Source: Haliclona indistincta
Taxonomy: Eukaryota > Porifera > Demospongiae > Haplosclerida > Chalinidae
Direction: 5' to 3'
Length of the DNA stretch: 64,000 nt
Assembly: GCA_964017065.1 (NCBI GenBank)
Contig: OZ024788.1
Coordinates: forward strand, 962,727 to 1,026,726
In this document: in pieces, positions 12,343-38,976 of the stretch
Layout: the number at the start of each line of letters is the position of its first letter
Position numbering within the stretch: the stretch's first letter is position 1
Translations under genes and position numbers: made by a program
Notes under the pieces: generated by a model
Database searches by the model: none
Told to the model about the DNA's origin: nothing
What the model saw: only the letters and a program-made list of their open reading frames with translations

Positions 12343-13013
12343 GTGACCGGCTATGCGAAAAGGGACCATATCCCGCGATTTATTGTTTTGAGAAACGAGC
12401 GAAAATGTGCTGCTAACCGGTACCTTAGTAAAGTTTAGATTTGTTTAGTTTCATAAACTTGGATCCTTTGCCCATCGTTTGGCGCAACAGCGAGGCTCAT
12501 ACGCGTCTTCGTTTCTCCAGGGCGAGCGTTTGCTTTCAGCCACTAGAGCCGCCATCGTACCGAATAAACGGAGGCGTGGCAATGATGACGCTATGCATTG
12601 CTATGGCGACGACGAACGGCGAGCTAGCTGTATGCCACTATAACGCACAGCTGAGTCGAATAACTTTACATAGGAGTTGGACTAAGTTTAGTCTAAACAC
12701 TGAGAGCGAAAACAGCAGTGAAAACGAGCGAGTAGAGTGAAAACGAGCGCTCACTGCTCGTGTGTGGGCATGTTGCATACACGGAGCTGCGTGTAGTATA
12801 CGGAATTGCACGTTCAGCATTGTATGCTGCATTGAAACACAATTTTCACTGAACAATGCTTTGATAATAGCGTCTCTGTTGCGTTTTTATCTTGGCAACG
12901 GAACAACGCATAGCTAAACCGAAAGTACCATTGTAATCAGCATTGAATGCGCAATTTAGCAATGGTGTTATCTCAATTTGCGGGATATGGTCCCTTTTCC
13001 CATAGCAGGTCAC
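12343..13013. mobile_element. TIR element ending gtgacc/ggtcac
   Basis: The left end gtgaccggctatgcgaaaag continues with ggaccatatcccgc. The right end carries the matching reverse complement gcgggatatggtccctttt, then cccatagcaggtcac. Both sides are flanked by aaaat (12338-12342 and 13014-13018), a possible 5-bp target duplication. Frames inside (for example 12441-12740) have no recognisable domain and are treated as spurious. Confidence 0.7.
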
Positions 13014-13300
13014 AAAATTTAATTATAACATCATGCTGACATGATAACTTGAAAGTCAACATGAGATATGGCAGAATTCTGGCAAACAACTTTTAAAATC
13101 GTTTGCATAGCTTTTTCAATGTAACCTGCACAGAATAATAATGTCACAGTCTTTCCCAGGAGCTCATTGGCCACACCAGCAAAGGAGCATGTTACTCATA
13201 AAACACATAATCCTGATATTAAAATATGCAGAAACAGTTAGACTACATTGTCTGTCTACTTATGTAAAACATTCCGGTGTGCCAATAACAGTCTCGAATG

Positions 13301-13815
13301 GGGACGCTGTAAAATGTGGAATAACGGAATAGCAGAATTGCGGAATAAATCCTAGACCCAAGACCCTAAAACCTTCGCCTAACAGCGCCCAGTATTCGCC
13401 TAACAGCGCCCAGTACGGACCTAACGGCGCCCAGTATTCGCCTAATAGCGCCCAGTATTCGCCTAACAGCGCCCAGTATGGACCTAACGGCGCTCAGTAT
13501 TCGCCTAACGTGCCAGAATAGTACTGCAGGGCGCTGTTAGGCAAATACTGGGCGCTGTTAGGCGAATACTGGGCGCTGTTAGGCGAATACTGGGCGCTGT
13601 TAGGCGAATACTGGGCGCTGTTAGGCGAATACTGGGCGCTGTTAGGCGAATACTGGGCGCCGTTAGGTCCATACTGGGCGCTGTTAGGTGAATACTGGGC
13701 GCGTTAGGTCCATACTGGGCGCTGTTAGGCGAAGGTTTTAGGGTCTTGGGTCTAGGATTTAGTTCTGTTATTCCGCAATTCCGTTATTCCGCTATTCCGC
13801 ATTTTTCAGCGTCCC
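13301..13815. mobile_element. Foldback element with tandem-repeat arms and 9-bp target duplication
   Basis: Outer ends are gggacgctg and cagcgtccc. The arms include ggaataacggaatagc and ctagacccaagaccctaaaa, mirrored on the right side. Inside each arm is an array of about 20-21 bp units (cgcctaacagcgcccagtatt on the left, its reverse complement on the right). They meet near a short unique centre at 13510-13530. The nonamer tctcgaatg flanks the element on both sides (13292-13300 and 13816-13824), so the boundaries are exact. Confidence 0.9.
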
Positions 13816-13964
13816 TCTCGAATGCTAATAGAGCACAAGCCTTTGGCTCATACATTATCACGCGTTCTTGAATGTCATTGATCACATGTACACCTTCGTG
13901 CTTTAAATAGCACAAAGCACCGCCCAGAGTGTTTTAAATAAAATTATTACATAAACCTCTCGTG

Positions 13965-14243
13965 CAGACACCACTGTAGCCTCACACACAGACACCACTG
14001 TAGCCTCACACACAGACACCACTGTAGCCACACATACAGACACCACTGTAGCCTCACATACAGACACCACTGTAGCCTCACATACAGACACCACTGTAGC
14101 CTCACATACAGACACCACTGTAGCCTCACATACAGACACCACTGTAGCCACACATACAGACACCACTGTAGCCTCACATACAGACACCACTGTAGCCTCA
14201 CATACAGACACCACTGTAGCCTCACACACAGACACCACTGTAG
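13965..14243. repeat. 24-bp minisatellite, about 12 copies
   Basis: The unit cagacaccactgtagcctca plus a cata or caca spacer repeats head to tail about twelve times with few changes. Because 24 is a multiple of three, both strands stay open and give repetitive peptides. No start, splice or domain evidence supports translation. Confidence 0.9.
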
Positions 14244-14339
14244 ACAGACTACACAGTGGTGAACATGGCAGTGGTTCATGGGTGCACTCAGGGGTGTATG
14301 ACAAGCTCATTTAATATGACCAAGGACTCATCGAACCTT

Positions 14340-14865
14340 AGCGGCAAGAGGGCATGCAACTCTGAATACCGTAGTGTTGACGGCATAGTGCTGAGTGTTA
14401 CTATAAATAGTTATCCGTATAATCACGTAAACTTAACATAAACGGACGTTCACAAGAGTGTGCAGACGTGTCCTGACTTATTTCCGGTAACCGAAGGGCG
14501 GCAGCACATATCAAGAGCGGCAGCTAGTGACTCAGTGCCGATGGATAAGCATACTAGCAGTTTACCTGGATCTACTGCATCTAAAACACCTATTATACAA
14601 CCATGGCTGCCACAGCTTTGCGCAAGTACAGTGACAGCAGAGCCATTCTCCAGAACCGTTCTCTAGGTCCATCTTCGCCTTTGCTTCATGCGCGCTGTGC
14701 AGTATCGATGGCGACATCGTCAGTACAGTGTGTTCTCGCGCTCTCAGCATATCATCCGGTGCACGTGACCAACCGGAAACATTCACTTATTAATAGTTAT
14801 AAATTCTATTTATAGTAACACTCAGCACTACGCCGTCTACATTAGTTGCATGCCCTCTCGCCGCT
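14340..14865. mobile_element. TIR element with about 85-bp ends
   Basis: The left end (agcggcaagagggcatgcaa, continuing to gtgctgagtgttactataaa) is matched in reverse complement by the right end. The right end contains tttatagtaacactcagcac and ends ttgcatgccctctcgccgct. The interior (14450-14780) has no recognised domain. Confidence 0.75.
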
Positions 14866-15155
14866 TCGCGGCTCGATAAGCCCTTGATATGACGTATTGA
14901 TGACATACGACACGCCCACTAATGACTTTGGAATGTATGCAGGATAGTTTAAACAGTTAGCCATCACGCTATAGTACATGATATCAAGCTCAGGTGTGCA
15001 TTGTTTACACTCCAGATCAAGGCAAGTAATAAAATTATTCCAGAACAATCTACTGAAAATAGTTGAAACAAGTTATCTGCTGTTCCAGTGATTGGACAAC
15101 ATTTGTGTGTATTGCAGTCAGACTTTGTGCGCCACAGTCGCAATTTCTTTACATT

Positions 15156-16367
15156 ATTAGGGAGACACGGTAGTGTCTCCCTATGTAGGGTTGAACGAGA
15201 AAACAAGATGGCGGCTACATACATGTATTAGCGTTGAAACGCTGATATTTCGCCTGGTGATGAATTTTATAGGTCCAAAGACACTTAAATCTGCTATCTG
15301 GCGTTGCCCCATCTTACAGTAGCAAGGAGATAGCTCAAGATTGTTACTAAAGTGACGAACCTGGAAACGGTGAAAATCGAGTTTCGTCATCTTCGTTTTC
15401 TTCTTATTCTTTCTTCCACTCGCCTAGCACCTTTACGTGAGCAGTGCCGGGACCAAAACACCCACGAACAGTCGTGAAATTCTCCTGGCATGTGCCTTTT
15501 GAACTTAGTTTTTAGCGAAACGGCGATATAAATTCCGCGATTTCTCGATCGTGATCCATTGTCAGCTAAGTGTTAGACGCCATTAATGTGATTGCGCAAT
15601 ACGCACGTGACCAAGCTGTGGTAAGCGCACGTGACCAAGCACAAGCTTGAGTATCGCCAAGCCGTATAGATCACGGAGAACACATATTTGTCTGGTGTCT
15701 TCGAAGAACGGTAAGCTAGCAAGCGCAGAATCACCATTCTGCCTTGCCAGACAATTATAACCGCTGTAAACAAGTGTGGGTGGGGCTCGTATGCACTGTA
15801 TTCATGCATGCGTAGGCGAGCTGATATCTACAGCATAAGAATTATTTAGCTACAAGTTTAAAATTGTTAATAATAAAGAAAGCCATCAACAACAGGAAAA
15901 CCAAACCAATGGTGGAAACAAAGATGGCACAGTAATTGCATGATATTGAACTGCACTTCACTGAAAAAGAAAAAAGGACACAAACAAGAAAATTAAAAAG
16001 ATTTCTATCGAAATCAGAAGGATGTAGGGTTGTGAAATCTACCACTGGTCAACAATGTAAACTAACAAGGAACAAGCATGGAATGGTAACACGATTGACT
16101 TGCTAACAGACCATAGATCCCTACATCAGTGGCTGTACATAAGCTGTCACAAGCAGAATGCACGTCAGGTGTCAGTCAACAGCAACAAGTTGAACTAGCT
16201 ATAGTCAACTACAGCAGCCACTGATGTAGGGATCTATGGTCTGTTAGCAAGTCAATCGTGTTACCATTCCATGCTTGTTCCTTGTTAGTTTACATTGTTG
16301 ACCAGTGGTAGATTTCACAACCCTACATCCTTCTGATTTCGATAGAAATCTTTTTAATTTTCTTGTT
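15156..16367 (-). repeat. 1.2-kb dispersed repeat, copy B (inverted)
   Basis: Reverse-complement relative of 7105-8364. The hairpin portion is at 15983-16367. The remaining part holds the peptide-like frame at 15238-15390 with DFHRFQVRHFSNN and CYCKMGQRQ. The outer end is the palindrome gggagacacggtagtgtctc. The two copies differ by substitutions and a few indels; copy B lacks the long gaaa run of copy A. Confidence 0.7.
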
Positions 16368-17058
16368 AATCGAATGATGCTCAAGAATGATAGCAATGCT
16401 GTTTTGATCACGTTGGTGCATTCTTGGGTGAATAGTTTTGCCAACCAATTCTCTATCTTCATCTCTCTGTATGAAAGAGGTAAGGGTGGCGTAAGGTAGC
16501 TTAAACGAAAGCTCTTGGGCAGTAATATCCATTTCGCAACATACTTACCGTTCAAATTGTCCTCTAAAGATGAAGCTGACCAGGAAAGTCGCAATGTATT
16601 TTGGTTTACCCTACGTGCAGCAACGTCAGTATTACGTCAGAATAAATTAGCTTGTCGTACCCCCTGAGTGGCTGTGCCACTCATGTTTACGATACAAAGA
16701 AAAGGTAAACACTTGCTCAAATACAACAAACCGAGACTACTACAGAAAGATCTAAAGACTTAACTAAAAGATCTGCAGAAGCCATTAACAGAAGCAACTA
16801 TTTTCTTATCCATACTTCTCCGTTTTATTCACAATATTTAAGCATATGAATACGGTCAATACCAGGCCACTAAATAAAATGGCCTAGAGGCGAGACTACA
16901 CTACATTACTGCTTATCTGTCGCTATTTACTTCACTCACCGGTCGATTTATATCTTGATAAACCACCAAACTCTGACTCTGTAAAAGTATAGTTTCTCAA
17001 ATCAAAATCAAAGATAGAAGTGCTAGTTGTTATCTATTTTTGTATCTGTGCACTACAG
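16368..17058. other. Stretch without a supported gene
   Basis: A short minus-strand segment (about 16370-16532) could encode an exon-like peptide (motif LPYATLTSFIQRDEDRELV) with a possible gtaagt donor near 16545. It has no partner exons and abuts a repeat boundary. Nothing else is recognised here. Confidence 0.3.
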
Positions 17059-17062
17059 TTAA

Positions 17063-17729
17063 GGTGGCGGGTACCCTTTCGCCCACGCAACATGAATATT
17101 GCTATTTTATGTAAACTTGTGGTGATAATAATTATAATCATAGCACAATGTAGCACGTGAGCTTGTACAATAATACAACTGTAGTTGTCTCGCCGCCTCG
17201 CTACTGGTGAACAGTTTCTGCGTCAAAGTTTGCGAACAGCTCTATTCAGCGGACCGTCTGACCAGGTTTTTTCGGTTGTACGATGTCTTGGGCAGTCACA
17301 AGGGGTAAAAACATTGTCGGGGGAGTTGCCGTTCGAGATTTATGGCTCGAAGAAGGCGAACGCTCGCCCTGGCTAGCTGACATATCGACTCGTTTCTCTG
17401 CGCCAACTTACCAGGACACCTGCAGACTCTCTATGTGACTCCGCTGTATGTAGAAGAGTTGGCTAGTGGTATTTGTTCGCGTTTCTCTTACGAGCCTGGG
17501 ACAAAAGTTGACGTGGAAACTCGAAAAATTCATGATGTGCGTGCTGGTTGCTGCCGACAAGCTAATTTGCATTTAAGCCTAGTTTTAAAGCTGCTGCAGA
17601 AGAGCAATCTTTGGCGTCTCGATTACTAGTTCTTATAGCGTTGTAGCGTGTTTCATCTTAACACAGCGATTATATATACACTAGCATACAAACTTATGAA
17701 TAATTAATGAGCAAAGGGTACCCGCCACC
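17063..17729. mobile_element. TTAA-flanked MITE (ggtggcgggtaccc ends)
   Basis: The ends ggtggcgggtaccctttcg (17063) and aaagggtacccgccacc (ending 17729) are reverse complements. TTAA flanks both sides (17059-17062 and 17730-17733). The right TTAA is also the left TTAA of the next element. Small frames inside have no recognised domain. Confidence 0.8.
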
Positions 17730-17733
17730 TTAA

Positions 17734-18324
17734 CCCTTTAACCCCTAATGTCGCCTTTTGGCGACATACATACTTCAGACACCATAACTTTATCAAAAAG
17801 TGTTAAAATATCCCAAAATTAAGCCAAATTGAAGAATACGAATAACCGCAAAAAATTGACCGGTTTTCGGCGCGCCCCCTGCGCTAAACGTTATGGCGAC
17901 GGCATTTCTATGGCTTCAGTGCAAATTTCACAACAATTTAGGAAAAACAAAATGGCTGCCAAGAAAATTTGGACATTTTATGGCTTCAGGGTGCTCGCAA
18001 ACACATTTTTGTGCATTCTCTATGATCTGGGCTACATTTTGCACTCACCAAAACCACTGCTATTTGTGTGTACTTTCCAGCAGCCAGCCCCAAAGTACTA
18101 ACTTTGAGCAAAATTTGACGAGGTCGTTGCACTTTATCGGCTTCACTTTCGAAGTGGGAGGGGCATATTGACCGACTTGAGTGTGGGCAATTGCGGCTAC
18201 TCACTGGGGTAAAAGGACGCAAATTTGAGAACAGTAGCTCAAAAGACACACGAGATATTCACGAGAGAAGTGGTCAGCATTTACGAGGTTAAAATTTCAG
18301 CCGGATAATTTAGTAATTAAAGGG
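17734..18324. mobile_element. TTAA-flanked MITE (ccctttaa ends), intact copy
   Basis: Begins ccctttaacccctaatgtcg and ends taattaaaggg, flanked by TTAA at 17730-17733 and 18325-18328. It is the uninterrupted homologue of 601-1737. Frames inside arise from the repeat; the same peptides occur in the diverged copy with stops and indels. Confidence 0.8.
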
Positions 18325-18408
18325 TTAATGCATAACAAGTGATTACAATAACAACTTATGAGTGACTAAGTATACATTCTTCCAATAGCTAAACAAACAT
18401 ACCAAATC

Positions 18409-19887
18409 TCGGGTAGGTGTAAAATGCGGAACGTGGAATGGAATGGAACGTCAAACAGTAAAGACAAATTTTGACTTGAAAAGAAGGACACTTTCTTTGA
18501 GCTTGCGTACTGCTGCACGCAAAGAGTGGAGAGCGGTAGTGGAGTGTGAGACATGTTGACAGCTGGTGTCAGACTAGTGCAAGCAGCTCAGACTTCTGCT
18601 TGAGCGTCAGGAAATGAATGAATTCACTAGCTATACAGGCAGAGTTTTCTAACGGCGCACACTGATCTTTACTCTGAAACTAAGTTAACGTTCCTTACTG
18701 TAAACATACTGCACACCCATAGCCACACCCCCTTGTTGCCACCGGTGTACATGCTGTGTGGATACAAACACAATTATAAGCTAACTATTATAACTACTAC
18801 TAGCTAGCTATTATAAGATCACGATTATGTGTTAAGTGTTGAGTAGTCTCGTCCCCAGACCACACCCTCGCCTATTGCGAGAGAGGGTCTGGTGACTTTA
18901 GTTGCACTTTCTTGGGCTTCTCGTGTACGAGAGTTACGTAACACTAATGAATCCATATAAGTAAATGGCTGCTACACACAAGTGTCTGGTATCGTATGTA
19001 GTTGCACGTTAGACGAGGGAGACAATCTACGAAGGCGAAGACGTCTAGATAGCACGCAGTACTCTGCGTGCTATCTAGACGTCTTCGCCTACGTAGACAC
19101 AGAATCTTGCCTTCTCCAGTCGGGAGGCAGACGAAAACGTCTTTCCCTTTGACAAATTAAACTCAGTAATAGCAAGACGCCGATCGTCTGTCGGACTTTC
19201 ATAACCAATGCTGACAAATGCAGCTCTGATTGTACGGTCAAGAACGTCAGGCAAAAGACTACAGTCATCTCTAGGTATCTTCAATGCCATCATTCTATCG
19301 ATGTGGTTTGTATTACGTAACAGTTACCCTTCTGACCCATCAGATTCTATCCCAGACATTCCGGGGAAGATACTACTTCCTGGCCCAAGAAAATCGACAA
19401 AAGTCACCAGACCATCTCTCGCAATAGGCGAGGGTGTGGTCTGGGGACGAGACTAAGTGTTGAGTTCATTCATCACTCTCTCCATCACAAAGAGAGCTAG
19501 TGATTCCTTTGATTCAGAAGTCTGCACACGATGAGCCTGAGCGAGTGGCACGTGAGCTACAGCTCAGTAGTCTAAAGTTGAAGGGCTAAACTGCACAGAT
19601 CAGACTACGTTGGGCAACTCTACTTATAGATAATATAGTCTCTAGGCTAGCTATGATTCATTTCTACACGGCATACAGTTAGTCTGCGTGTCAGCTCAAT
19701 ATAATACATAATAATGCCCAGCATGCACAAGCTTGAGCTATTAATACGTTTCACACCCTACTACCTCTTCTTTTTGTACGTGCAGCGCTTTACTCAAGCT
19801 GAACAAGTCTAATCAATTGTCCATCAGGGTTTTTTTAACGTTTGACGTTCCATTCCATTCCACGTTCCGCATTTTACACCTACCCGA
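18409..19887. mobile_element. TIR element with 48-bp ends, host to a nested element
   Basis: The 48 bases at 18409-18456 (tcgggtaggtgtaaaatgcg ...) recur as the exact reverse complement at 19840-19887. No transposase frame is visible; 612 bp of the length is a separate nested element at 18844-19455. The right end directly abuts, and supplies the stop codon for, the minus-strand reading frame at 19880-20587. No clear target duplication was found. Confidence 0.8.
18844..19455. mobile_element. Nested TIR element, tagtctcg family, 9-bp target duplication
   Basis: Starts tagtctcgtccccagaccac and ends gtggtctggggacgagacta. The nonamer agtgttgag flanks it at 18835-18843 and 19456-19464. A strong internal hairpin near 19034-19091 is built on ggcgaagacgtctagatagc and its reverse complement. 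Terminal tagtctcg and duplication length match the element at 860-1400, although the interiors differ. Confidence 0.85.
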
Positions 19888-20587
19888 ACATCTCAATGAA
19901 ATTTGCATTCATACTATTGTGCAATACAAACAAACATCTTAGCCTTGGCTTACTAGGAGCATCAGGGTATTGATCAGGTACAATGTGTTGTATATCATCA
20001 GCAAAGCTGCTAGAACTGATCCAACAGAAGACATTATGATGATCCTCAATTCCTTTGATCAACTTTTTGCCATCACCAAGTGATATTAAAATACAGTTAA
20101 TGCCTCTCGGCGGATTCCTTTTAGCTACAGCCAGTGTGGCCATGAGTTCTTGTTGCAGTTCATAGTTATCGCTTGTGTTGATAAAAATAACAGTACTGGC
20201 ACCAAAATGGTGATACAGAACAAGCAAATGGGCCATGTTTTGACCCTTCTCCAGTCTGTGCAGTTGTATGCACTCATGTGATGGAGGTGGAATAGTCTCC
20301 AGGTAAGTGGGCTGCTGCTGCAGCAATTGTCCATTGCTCGATACTAGATCATTTATGGAGGAATAATCCACTTTTAAATCACAACTGCATATCAAACCTG
20401 CAGATTGAAGAAGCATTATTGTACCTTGATAAATAAATTCTAAGCTCTGACCATTTTTCACGATCTCCCCCACTGCCTCTGACGGTTCTATGACAGTGGG
20501 TCCAGGTTCCAACAAATCTTTAGAAACACGTGCATGTCTATCCATGACCAATTGCAAAAAGTAGTCAGGCGTTTTCACAGCAAGCTC
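19880..20587 (-). pseudogene. Unrecognised exon-like frame bounded by transposons
   Basis: A single open frame of about 235 codons has normal amino-acid composition. It includes an alternating hydrophobic core (GASTVIFINTSDNYELQQEL, ISLGDGKKLIKGIEDHHN, LRCLFVLHNSMNANF) that suggests a folded alpha/beta domain. I do not recognise the family. There is no in-frame ATG near its beginning. A plausible acceptor (cctatag) lies just upstream at about 20588-20594, so it reads like an internal or last exon. The frame stops within the terminal repeat of the element at 18409-19887. Another TIR element starts 25-30 bp beyond the acceptor. The remainder of the gene may have been lost, or may lie outside these elements. 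Function is not assigned. Confidence 0.4.
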
Positions 20588-20618
20588 AGTAGGCTATAGG
20601 CGACTAGAGATGGGCGCG

Positions 20619-22484
20619 CCGGTGTCACAGCGGATCGGGTCCCCCCGCGGATTCGGTCCCCCGGACCAAAACCGCTAGCGGACTCGGTCCCCCTTCCGCG
20701 GATTCGGTCCCCATTGAGACAGACACTCTGCTGAAGTACCATTCCTCGTGCGTGTTGTAAACTTAGTTTGCTTTATCACTACACTTGCCCTTGCCCTTGT
20801 TATCACTACACTTGCCCTTGCCCACTACACTTGCCCTTGTTTTGTGTATTATAGTATCTGTCTGCATTGCTGTAAACTTACTTACCAGTGTGTTAGACGC
20901 ACACCGTGAAGGACTCCAAAGTATCGATCTAGAATCGTTAACAGTGTGCTATGATAATAATGTGTTTCGTGACTTGCAGGTTCACTGCATGCGGCATAGT
21001 GGGCAGAGTCTATTTGGAAGAAACATCATACCATAAGATGTGCTTGACTAAGATAGTGTGTCTACTGAACAAACATGTGTAGTGTAGGAAAGGTTTTATT
21101 ATTCACTTTACAACAATCAATATAGTGATTGTTGAAGGACAACACATAATTATAGTGAAGCCTAGTATAGATAAGTACCATTAAGAGAAAGGTGAGCAGG
21201 AAGAACAAGGACATAAAAAGTGATAGGAGCATGGAATGTCAGAATTAAAGTTCGTTATGAAGTGATCCCATAGAAAGACACAAATTTCATGTTTATTTTT
21301 AGTATAATTATGACTCAGAGAGGACAATAGGAAGCTTGTTCCAAAGTTTAACAACTTGTTTAAAGTAGAAGTGACTTGTTGTAGAGCAGCCGCTAAAGTT
21401 TTGTTTTAGATCTTTCCTAGTTGATTCACGAGTGCAGGATGAAACGAATGACACGTGGTCATAAATGTTAAAGTTATCTGCAGGGAGTTTTATATGCTTG
21501 AGTATAGGAAAAGAACATCTTGGATTTCTAGCCAGTACATTAGAGGAAGAAGTTTAAGAGAGAAACACATGTATAAGGAATGAAACCACACAGTAAAACT
21601 GTTTTTACATTATTTTGTTTACTACAGTCAAAGCACATTGCTTACTAGACCATAGTTGATCGATATTTGCTCCTTTGCTATCTCTCCTGTAACTATGGTT
21701 CTCTTTAGTCTCACTGACCCTGCCAGATCAACAAAGTGGAACTTTGCAGTCAGCGTCTCTATCTTCCAGTCTGAACCATCGCTGTTAGCCTATAGGAGAG
21801 ATACCATAACAAACACACCAGTGCACAGCTCACGTTAAGGACTGCAGGTCGCTGTTGGTTTAGGGTTTGACAAATGAGGCATTCACTTGTTCAGAAGCAT
21901 TCTGAGGTCGTATACTGGAGAATAGCACAGAAAATAAAAAAACGAAGGAAGTGAGACAGCAATGGTAGCATACCGAACTGCCACTTTTACTCGATCCATT
22001 ATAGAAGTATAGTTCCTGGATAAGATAAAGCACTATCAACAATTAAGGAGTTGTGTCAATAGTCTAGTGGTGCTTGGTCTGTCTTATCTTTGTGTAACAC
22101 TGCTGGACAGTATTGTACATTCAGGACAGTCTTATTGTTGTGGTCATGTTATTCCAGAACTCTCTGTATAAATGCAGCTCTGGTCATTAGTGCTTTAATA
22201 CTCATACTGATATTAATAGTTGCTGTTGTTACAGTAGTGTCTTAATGATGTGTATGCAGTCTGTGTTCGAGAACACTGTTAAGTGCATGCAGTTGACCTG
22301 ACGCGACGAAATGGAGTGGCAGACTCTTGTGGTACAGTGTAATAATGCACGGACCGTTTCCGCGGTAGAGGGACCGTATCCGCGGTAGAATGAACCCGCG
22401 GATTCGGTCCCCCGGACCGAATATGCTAGCGGAATTGGTCCGGGGGACCGAATCCGCGGGGGACCCGATCCGCTGTGACACCGG
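20619..22484. mobile_element. TIR element with complex GC-rich ends
   Basis: Left end ccggtgtcacagcggatcgg and right end ccgatccgctgtgacaccgg are reverse complements. Subterminal regions repeat the motif ggaccgaatccgcgg and its complement several times on both sides (20630-20715 and 22345-22470). The interior carries a LINE 3' remnant at 21173-21550. No target duplication was evident at the ends. Confidence 0.75.
21173..21550 (-). mobile_element. Decayed 3' end of a non-LTR retrotransposon
   Basis: Translation on the minus strand gives SGCSTTSHFYFKQVVKLWNK followed by LPIVLSES. This matches the conserved C-terminal region of LINE reverse-transcriptase ORFs, where a phrase of the type 'RVV.LWN.LP' is common. 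After a one-base frameshift the reading resumes as VFLWDHFITNFNSDIPC and ends with a Cys-rich tail (CPCSSCSPF) and stop. The RT catalytic region is absent, so it is a truncated, frameshifted copy lying inside the TIR element. Confidence 0.65.
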
Positions 22485-22496
22485 CAAGGCAATGAA

Positions 22497-22680
22497 ATAC
22501 CGTATAGCGGGTAATTTTGGAGGGTCAAAATTTTGGCGAATGACCAAGATTTTGCGTTTTGGCGAATTTTATTTTGGCGTCAAGGGCACTCTTGCTTGCC
22601 TAGCAACCGTTAATTATTATTGCGTGAATATAATTATTTTTGATTGTGAATAATAATTATCATTAAAAGTGACGTCCCTA
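22497..22680 (+). repeat. Dispersed repeat beginning taccgtatagcggg
   Basis: Immediately beyond the TIR element, the phrase taccgtatagcgggtaattt is followed by aaaattttggcg and ttttggcgaattttattttg. A minus-strand segment ending near 6985 starts similarly (taccgtatagcagaaaattt). Repeats of this style are common in marine-invertebrate genomes; exact family membership needs a repeat-library search. Nothing coding is seen from here to 23361. Confidence 0.45.
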
Positions 22681-23361
22681 GCAACGATTTGTGCATTATA
22701 TCTCAAAAACCAACCAGTTTTCTCCACTATATTTCTGGAATGCTACTTACCAGTCTTGAATTAACACATGGTATAAAAAAATAAGTTAAACAAATGAATT
22801 TTTGCCCCCACCTTAGCATTAAAACGATCATGCAAACCGCTAGAACCACTGATGGTTGCTTACCATAATATGATACATTCCTAGCTACGCCGCCAAGGGA
22901 TAACGAGAGATCGACTTTCAAAAATCATTCTAAGCTGCAGCACTAGAAGCTACTGCAGCGAAGCTCCGCCCTCCCACGTGCAAAAGCACTCATATACAAT
23001 CATAAAAATTTATCAACAATAATCAAAAGAACGGAATAAATTAATGTCACATGAAACATTACAATTTTGAAGCTTAATTAAGTTTTAAAAGAAAGAGTGA
23101 GATAATTAGTTTTCAAGAAACAGAGTACACAAGCTTGCTCCGGGAGACAGTTCTTGTGATAACCATGACCTGTAAACAGGAAACATTGTGAACTTGAGAA
23201 GAGAGACAGAGAGAGGCAACTAACCACATCGGAACACCATCACACCATTGCAATGAACCACACCCATATCACACTGACACACACCACACCTACAAGAATC
23301 AAGACAACGGTAACACGCAATTTCACTCTCCCATTATACTACTCCTCTCTCCTTCCCTTCC

Positions 23362-38976
<15,615 letters not shown>

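Noticed and set aside
13903..14310. 135-residue frame with repeated CEATVVSV units
   Set aside because: It follows a 24-bp minisatellite, whose length is a multiple of three. No splice, start or domain support.
16244..16594. 116-residue minus-strand frame
   Set aside because: Half of it is MITE sequence. The remaining exon-like 50 codons have no partner exons.
17829..18249. Overlapping 60-90 residue frames on both strands
   Set aside because: They lie in a MITE; the other copy (601-1737) breaks the frames with stops and indels.
22229..22547. Two roughly 100-residue frames near the right end of the 20619-22484 element
   Set aside because: They run through the terminal inverted repeat and adjacent dispersed repeat; the peptides mirror ggaccgaatccgcgg motifs.
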